Shown one piece after another: positions 57,578 through 64,000 of a stretch of DNA of 64,000 nt. Origin of the DNA: Papaver somniferum (taxonomy: Eukaryota; Streptophyta; Magnoliopsida; Ranunculales; Papaveraceae); NCBI RefSeq assembly GCF_003573695.1, contig NC_039362.1:112757120-112821119 (forward strand). The letters are read 5' to 3'. Under the pieces are notes generated by a model. The model worked only from the letters and a program-made list of their open reading frames with translations, was not told the DNA's origin and did no database searches. The first letter of the stretch is position 1. The number at the start of each line of letters is the position of its first letter. Position numbers and translations under genes: made by a program.

Positions 57578-58273
57578 TTAAAGTTGAACCAAGGAGGTTT
57601 TATTCAACATAGAGTTTCTCTTTTGTTTAGCAGAGCCTTTTGCATCGCAAAAGAGGCATACTTTCTGATCACAAGAGTGATTATACACGGTAGTCTTAAC
57701 AACCTCGTTAGGAAATTTCTTCCTTCCATGTGATGTGGAACATCCTTGATTAACGGGAAATTCAGACACATTCTTTTTAAAAGGAAGAGATTCCAATTTT
57801 ACTTCTGGAGCTGGAAGGTTTTCAGGCGTAGCAGAAGTGCTTGGTATATTAGACTGCTTAGAGCATCCTTGAATAGAGAGTTTACTCAAGCGATGTTCAA
57901 TTTCCAAAGCATCCTTTTTGAGGCTAGCCTCAAGAGTCATACGTGAAGAATGATCTTCAGTATTTTCTTTGAATTTGCAGTCTCTTATTACACCAAGCAG
58001 AACATCGACATGGTGTTTTAACCGATTAAATCTATCATCTTGGATTCTAGAAAGATTTAGAATGAAGACACTCTCTTCAGTTGTTTCCCGTTCATTTAGA
58101 GAGATAGACTCTTTTGAAGGGTAGTCGGAAATACTCATGTCAGAGCCTGTCTGTCTTGTTGGAGCACATGGTTCGTCTATATTTGATATTGAAAAATCTT
58201 TCTCTTTAATATAATTAGACAAAACAGATCCTTTATTTCTGGTGACGCGTTTATCAGAGATACTATCGTCCAT
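57578..58273 (-). CDS. element D ORF 1, gag-like
   Basis: Minus strand, start ATG 58271-58273 (MDDSISDKRV), about 64 nt downstream of the LTR; the open frame runs back into the LTR but that part is not coding. 231 residues, largely polar with a helical block FNRLKHHVDVLLGVIRD. Near the C-terminus, CLFCDAKG followed by SAKQKR matches a retroviral-type zinc knuckle whose His and last Cys are replaced by Ser and Arg. Element C has an intact version (CLFCSMKGHELSRC). So this gag is probably impaired. Confidence 0.55.
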   Translation of the reverse strand: MDDSISDKRVTRNKGSVLSNYIKEKDFSISNIDEPCAPTRQTGSDMSISDYPSKESISLNERETTEESVFILNLSRIQDDRFNRLKHHVDVLLGVIRDCKFKENTEDHSSRMTLEASLKKDALEIEHRLSKLSIQGCSKQSNIPSTSATPENLPAPEVKLESLPFKKNVSEFPVNQGCSTSHGRKKFPNEVVKTTVYNHSCDQKVCLFCDAKGSAKQKRNSMLNKTSLVQL

Positions 58274-58320
58274 CCTCAGATCGCTACAAACACAGACTTG
58301 TAAGGTCTTGAACGTATTTT

Positions 58321-58337
58321 CCCGCTCTGATACAAAT
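58321..58337 (-). other. primer binding site of element D
   Basis: On the minus strand ATTTGTATCAGAGCGGG follows the LTR end; TATCAGAGC is the classic initiator Met-tRNA complement of plant copia elements. Confidence 0.8.
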
Positions 58338-60720
58338 TGAAAAAGTGGGGGTACAACAACCACACCCAATATTTCGCTTAGCAATCTGTATGGACAAACT
58401 CCAATATACTTTCTATAGAATCAACTAGACAGACAGACTCAATCTATATAAAAAGTATATCAAAGAGTTTATATCTCAATCTCTCGATTTGATATATACT
58501 CAAGCAAATAGAAATATGCGAGTCTTTATCAAATACTAGAGAGATAACTTGGATGGTACCAAAGACCAATATCCAAGTGTCAATCAATTTAAATCAACAA
58601 CCAAAAGGTCGGATATTCTAATTGATTGAACAACGCACAACCTGTGATATTTCAATTATATAACAAAATATAATGCGGAAAAGAAATAACACAGACACCA
58701 GAATTTTGTTAACGAGGAAACCGCAAATGCAGAAAAACCCCGGTACCTAGTCCAGATTGAACACACACTGTATTAAGCCGCTACAGACACTAGCCTACTC
58801 CAAATTAACTTCGGTCTGGACTGTAGTTGAACTCCAATCAATCTCACACTGATCCAAGGTACAGTCATGCTCCTACGTCTCTGATCCCAACAGGATACTA
58901 CGTACTTGATTCCCTTAGCTGATCTCACCCACAACTAAGAGTTGCTACGACCCAAAGTCGAAGACTTTAATAAACAAATCTGTATCACACAGAAAAGTCT
59001 ACGATAATAGATAAATACGTCTCCCACGAATATACCTACGAGTTTTGTTCCATCTTTTGATAAATCAAGGTGAACAGGAACCAATTGATAAACCGGACTT
59101 ATATTCCCGAAGAACAACCTAGTATTATCAATCACCTCACAATAATCTTAATCGACGCAGCGAAAAAAAGATATTGTGGAATCCCAAACGATGAGACGAA
59201 ATGTTTGTGATTTCTTTTATATCTTGCCTATCGGAGATATCAATCTCAATCCAATTATTACAATTGTACTCGTACGATAGAAACATCAAGATCAGATCAC
59301 ACAACTACGAGAAAGTAGTATCGGTCTGGCTTCACAATCCCAATGAAGTCTTTAAGTCGTTAACCTGGTTTAAAAGAAGAAACCAAAGGTTAAAGGAGAA
59401 ACGACTCTAGCTTAGCACAACTAGTATCACATAGAAGGTGTGGGGATTAGGTTTCCCAGTTGCTAGAGTTCTCCCTTATATAGTCTTTCAAATCAGGGTT
59501 TGCAATCAATGTTAGCTTGGTAACAAAGCATTCAATATTCACCGTTAGATGAAAACCTGATTTAGATTCAAGCTAATATCTTTCAACCGTTAGATCAAAA
59601 ACTAGCTTGTTACACACAAATGAAATGCACGTTTATAGGCTTGTATAACCGTACCCAAACTTGTACATTTGTTTGGTTCAACAATAGTCAATCAAATGGT
59701 TAGCCATATGATCACTTTCATATCAACCATATTTTTCTTCACCATAACTAGTTCAAGTGACTCAAATGAACTAGTTAGAGAGTTGTTCAATTGCAAGGAA
59801 GTCTTATGTAACTACACAAGACACAATCGAAACAAAAACAATTTGATTCACTCGAATCGGTTCATGAACTATATAGCCACGGTTTGCAATTTGCATTCCT
59901 TAGTTTATATAAGAATAAGTTCACAAACATCGTTTTTAGATATAACCTACTCAAGTTCGCGGACTGGGTTCAAGGACTGAAGTTCCCGGACGGAGTTCAC
60001 AAACTTCAGCAGAATTTCTCGGGTCGAGAACTTCCGCCACTTTGCAGACTGAGTTCGCGGACTTGGCTCACGCTACCATGCCGGTTCTCTTGATCAACAA
60101 AGTTCGCAAAATTCGGTTCAAGGAATAAGGACTTATACATATATGTGTTTCCACAACAATGCTTATATCCTCCAATGCTTATACAATCTAAAATCTCATT
60201 TCAATCATTGGAACATTCTTAAAGGACGTTGATATTCTATAGTTGTTATTCACAAACTATTTTTCGTCAAAGTAAGCAATTTCCAAAGTGATTGAAACAT
60301 GTCATGACTTTCGTCACTAGGTAAAGATGAACTTGGTTAAAGAGAAAGCTTACCAACACATATTTCGAGAAATAGATAGGCGAGATAAACTCGGCTTGAA
60401 ATAGCAAATGTGTATAATCTAAGTTTATATAGCAAAACGAATTTTGTCTCAAGATAGGAGATAAATAGACTTTCGAGTGATAGATAAGTTCAAGTCTCCA
60501 CATACCTTTTAGTCGATGAAGATCCACCGGCTCCTTCAGTAGTCCTTCGTCTTGTATGATAATTTCCATGGAGTTCTTGAGCTCAACTACACTTTCTATC
60601 CTAGTTCGAGACCTTAGCTATAGTAGACTAGAAATCAAGACTTATAGTTTTGATTACTAACATTGACAAACATGCTTGAGATAGCAACACATGCGAGTTT
60701 GACCGAGCAATGCTCTAACA
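58338..60720 (-). repeat. 5' LTR of element D
   Basis: 2383 bp; pairs with 52175-54553. Its outer end CTCTAACA abuts the second GGTAC target copy. Confidence 0.9.
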
Positions 60721-60725
60721 GGTAC

Positions 60726-62287
60726 GTCAGGGGATTTAGATGTTTCTACATCCGCACCCACTAGAGAATTAGATGTTTCATCTCCTATATCGGTTTCTTC
60801 TTTTTCTTCCATCTCTTTACCGTCATCATCTGGAGTACTTATTTTCTTTACTGTCTCTTCTGATTTTAAAATTGCTTCAGTATTAATGACTGAGTCCATT
60901 TATGTGGAAGCCGCTGCTGCGTTACCTCGATCTCCATCACACGATGTCTTCTCTGCTGCGGTGTTTTTATCCACATAACTAACGCCGGCTAGAGACAACT
61001 TCTCTCGTAAGAAAATAGCAAACATATTTGTTAGCTGGGAATCCGTAAGAGTGTATAAAGTATCTGACCCATGTCTTACGCCAACCTCCCGCGCAAATTC
61101 CTTGGTCGTTCCCGACCAAGAGGATTCATATACCTTGCTAGATTCTTTTGGAACATCAGACGGTTCCACAGTATCCTCCAACACCTCCTTATCATCCACT
61201 ATGCCAAGAAATCTAAGGGAGTCACCATTGTACAGCTCGTACTCATCACAGTCCATTATTAGCCCCTGTCTCAAGGATACAAGTTCACTATATCTCGGTT
61301 CGTTTTTGCAGGATACACATTCCATGACAGTGCACCACCGACCGCAAGTAGGCTTGGACACAACCCGTCCACATAAACCCCTAATTGCAGGAATACTTGT
61401 CAATGCCCAAGCCTGAAATAGCAACAATAGTTAGAACTTGAACTGTACAAACTACAAACCGCCCAAGTATACAAGATCCATTTAAACAGAATATGCGAAC
61501 TTACTGTCAGAGCGTATGACAGTCCAGACACCCTGTAATGAGCCGGCAAGCCCAACCGACCACTTTTCTCTGGTTCCCTGTCTTTCTTGACAACAATGGC
61601 TTTCTTAGTTTGCTTTCCATCCTTCACAACCAGAGCTGATCGAAAGTTGCAGATGGTTTTTCTAAGACTAACATGACCCCATGGGTACTTGTTGAAGTTA
61701 TTCAAGTTGTCCACCAAATGGCAATATTCTCCCTTTACTACAACTCTCGCCTGGCAGCCCAAAAGCAAAACGTGCACAAAAAAGAGAAGCGCCAACTTAG
61801 CGTTCTCATCGTCAGTGCAGGTGGTCAAATCTCCTTTCTCAAATCGCGTCCGGAGTTTGCTTACTGTTACCCATTTCCCCCCGGGGAAATGAGTTTTCAT
61901 GATTGGTGAATCTGCGATACATTTTGGGAGTGGGTTATGTAGATGTTCCTTTGTTGCCGCTGTCAACTTGAAGTTAAGTCCCGTAGCAAGTGCAAATTCT
62001 TTCATCCCAAACCTCAAGATATGCCCTCCAACCCCAAAGTTCATACAAAATGGATCACCATCATCTTGTCTCACAATTTGGCGTGAGAGTAGATAACGCA
62101 AAATTGTATTGTTGTTATGGGTTCTAGGCATATCCAGGAAGTGGCCAACTGCCGTTGAAGCAAAGACTGCGTAAGCCTTTTCGCTCAAGCGACCCTTGAT
62201 CGTGGACATAAGATTCATAGCTGCGTGATTTGTTACTTTCGGGTAGTTATCTCGATACTTTTGTGGGTGAACAAACTTGCTATACAT
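60726..62287 (-). pseudogene. 5' part of the DUF1985/Ulp1-type gene
   Basis: Two exons on the minus strand. 61505-62287 (261 codons, donor GTAAGTTCGC) carries a DUF1985 domain: KYRDNYPKVTNHAAMNLMST, FGMKEFALATGLNF, KLALLFFVHVLLLGCQ, NNFNKYPWGH. The exon from 61412 (acceptor TATTTCAG) continues AWALTSIPAIRGLCG, as usual after DUF1985, then an acidic linker. An in-frame TAA at 60900-60902 interrupts it, and at 60725 the frame SKSPDV runs into the element D insertion. Together with 50976-52169 the original gene had DUF1985 N-terminal and Ulp1 protease C-terminal, typical of Ulp1-bearing plant transposons. Dead now by stop, insertion and frameshift. Confidence 0.78.
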
Positions 62288-62297
62288 ATGAGATGCT

Positions 62298-62519
62298 TCA
62301 AGTCAGTTTCTTCCAAGGATATGCAGCAACTACAATATTTTGAAGGGAGGAGGATTCTTTGACAAGGTTATTCTCAAACCATCTAAAAATTTCAACACCA
62401 ATGTAGTTATAAAACGCAAATGTTAATGAATCTAAAAGACTATAACTAACTTTTGGTAATATGTTCATATTACAATCATCTACATTACTATTAAAAATTA
62501 CTGCATCTCCAAATGGCAA
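62298..62519 (-). other. open frame upstream of the DUF1985 exon
   Basis: 73 residues (MPFGDAVIFNSNVDDCNMNI, later WFENNLVKESSSLQ). No family recognised. It lies just upstream of the DUF1985 exon on the same strand and may be gene remnant or chance. Confidence 0.25.
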
Positions 62520-62714
62520 ACCTCACCATCTACAAAATTTACCAAGTGGTAGATGGTGGTGTTATTAGGTAATTCATTATCGGTTGCCTTTGGTAGTATC
62601 ATAGAGCACTATAGGGAGAATATATTACCAACTAATGGATCTTCTCTCTTGAAACTTATCTCTAAACAACACTCTGAAAGAAAAGACTTTATGAGAACGA
62701 ATGAAACAAACATA

Positions 62715-62846
62715 CTATGGTTCCATTCCTGATGAATTACATTCCGACGATTCAACGGATGCAAAAGCCGTCTCTAAAGATTCTTTGGAATTGACATCAT
62801 CTTGGAGGTCAGTATCCGCTGAACCTCCCGTTGTAGTAGCATACAT
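62715..62846 (-). CDS. possible first exon of the DUF1985/Ulp1 gene
   Basis: ATG at 62844-62846 opens a 43-residue acidic, serine-rich frame (MYATTTGGSADTDLQDDVNS). A donor-like GAATGTAATTC lies inside it. Its place and strand suit an N-terminal exon, but no homology supports this. Confidence 0.3.
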   Translation of the reverse strand: MYATTTGGSADTDLQDDVNSKESLETAFASVESSECNSSGMEP

Positions 62847-62849
62847 TTT

Positions 62850-64000
62850 TCCCTAACACCATGGACAAACAATCAATTTACCTTCACAACAATTCACTCA
62901 ACTGCTGATATATAACAAATCAGGTTCATAATTTCAGTGGGTTTCGAGAAAGAAGAACTACACATACTTAAGTTTGCAAAGAATTCTACATCCACTGATT
63001 CTTAATCCCAAAGATATCAAAGGACTAAAAATCTGTATTTAAGATACATGGTTTTATAGGGTCAATATCTGAAAGGAGAAACAATTATCTTTTTTAAGAT
63101 GTTGAACTAAAACATGGTCTTGACAAATTAAATTCAGCGATAAGACCTTAATTACCTGTCCTAATTAGGTCTCCAATTGTAAAATAAACAAATAATTAAG
63201 TATAAGCACGATAGATATGATTTTGCATATCACCGACATGACTATGTAGTAATTTATTATTTTCAGAATTGTCCTAACTATTAGAAACCCATGGAACCAC
63301 TTTACTGAGTATCAATAAGTTTAATGAAGAAGAATTTACCAGTTATGAAGCTTTTACCAGTGCCGAAAGCCCAAAACCCTGGACACAATAAAAGCAAAAG
63401 TTAGGAAAACACCTAAATTCATTGAAATCATTCGAGTAACGGTGAAGAACGAGATTGAATTTATCTCACGTTTAATGAATTTGATGGCGGAAGCACTATT
63501 GTGGGAATATTTTGCACCAAATGAACTAGGGTTTGAAGGCGACGAAGGGAGATACTCGCTGCATATCTCAAGAGAAAGAAATGGTATGGTATCCGAAGTA
63601 TGCTTTTCCTATTTATACGACCCATCCAAACGCGACATCAGTGCGACAATTTTTGGGATACATCCGTCATTGGTTAATTAGATAGTATCCGGCTCGGGTA
63701 TGTTGGAAAGCTCGTGGTATGTTTCGTGAACTATTTGCAAGCCGTGGTAGTGGGCAATAATATACCCCCAAATGTGCCTTCCAAACATAATTGCACCATG
63801 AAATGTCCTAAATTTCATAAACTGAAAAACGTCAAGAAATTGTTTAAACGAAACACTAAAGGATCGGAATCATGGGACATCTCCTTTCGACAAAGGATTT
63901 TAACAAAAGAGAACAACCACAGATCATGTAACTCAACCTTAATTTACAAAAAAGATGTTTTCCTATTAAAAAAAGGGATCAACTTTCATCCAAGGGTTAT
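62850..64000. other. upstream region of the DUF1985/Ulp1 relic; no gene established
   Basis: A TATAAATA on the minus strand (63610-63617) lies about 770 bp upstream of the putative first exon, followed downstream by AAACCCTAG. It could be the old promoter. The plus-strand frame 63442-63681 (79 residues, MKNEIEFISRLMNLMAEALL) overlaps it and resembles no protein I know. Confidence 0.3.

Larger units (their letters stand above)
52175..60720 (-). mobile_element. complete pol-less Ty1/copia SIRE-like element (element D)
   Basis: LTRs 52175-54553 and 58338-60720 (about 2.38 kb, very similar) enclose 3784 bp. The target duplication is GGTAC (52170-52174 and 60721-60725). Read on the minus strand the LTR starts TGTTAGAGCATTGCTCGG and ends CCCCCACTTTTTCA. 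The primer site TTGTATCAGAGCGGG (initiator Met-tRNA type) follows the 5' LTR. A purine tract AAAGGGGGAGATTG precedes the 3' LTR, as in the SIRE lineage. The interior encodes three gag-side ORFs and a long non-coding 3' region; protease, integrase, RT and RNase H are absent. It interrupts a DUF1985/Ulp1 gene. Confidence 0.9.

Noticed and set aside
63442..63681. 79-codon plus-strand frame near the right end
   Set aside because: Looks slightly protein-like but no family recognised; it overlaps a plausible minus-strand promoter region. Left as unresolved.

Overview
This window is nuclear DNA of a flowering plant: AT-rich, intron-containing, and dominated by LTR retrotransposons, small DNA transposons and gene relics. 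The families present (AP1/FUL-type MADS-box, F-box, XS-domain and Ulp1/DUF1985 genes, Ty3 and Ty1 retroelements with plant-type primer sites) mean an angiosperm, almost certainly a eudicot. A poppy-like basal eudicot is only a guess. I saw no tRNA, rRNA, CRISPR or bacterial-type operon.

Layout. 1-4466: 3' part of a Ty3-type retroelement with a long LTR (about 3.2 kb). 4634-5458: a fold-back element. 6868-13360: a complete but non-autonomous Ty3-type element with LTRs of about 1.49 kb, a TCCAC target duplication, a tRNA-Asp-like primer site and two gag-like ORFs. 13601-14745 (minus): an F-box pseudogene. 15514-19575: a mosaic of small DNA transposons (hAT, Stowaway, PIF/Harbinger-like with a nested element, and a 115-bp MITE family). 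20087-21151 (minus): zinc-finger gene pieces. 21340-28000: a tandem segmental duplication with Ty1/copia relics, a TRIM element and a LINE tail.

30210-31067 encodes an XS-domain protein of the SGS3/IDN2/FDM type, probably cut short. 33107-36826 (minus) is the best host gene: a seven-exon AP1/FUL-like MADS-box gene whose exon lengths (188, 79, 65, 100, 42, 42 nt) fit the family, with an apparent frameshift in the last exon and an antisense LINE tail in intron 1. 36827-39277 is more MITE mosaic.

39278-44856 is a 5'-incomplete Ty1/copia SIRE-like element. 45100-46920 holds an F-box/FBD gene relic and a partial duplicate. From 50976 to about 62850 (minus) lies a broken DUF1985/Ulp1-protease gene, split by an 8.5-kb SIRE-like element (52175-60720, GGTAC target duplication) that has three ORFs and no pol.

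Most of the window is therefore successive transposon insertion. Genes likely to be or recently to have been functional are the MADS-box gene and possibly the XS-domain gene. The least ordinary observations are the pol-less SIRE-like family with three ORFs, the frameshifted tail of the MADS-box gene, a TRIM insertion whose empty site survives in a duplicate 3.5 kb away, and several unnamed dispersed short repeats.
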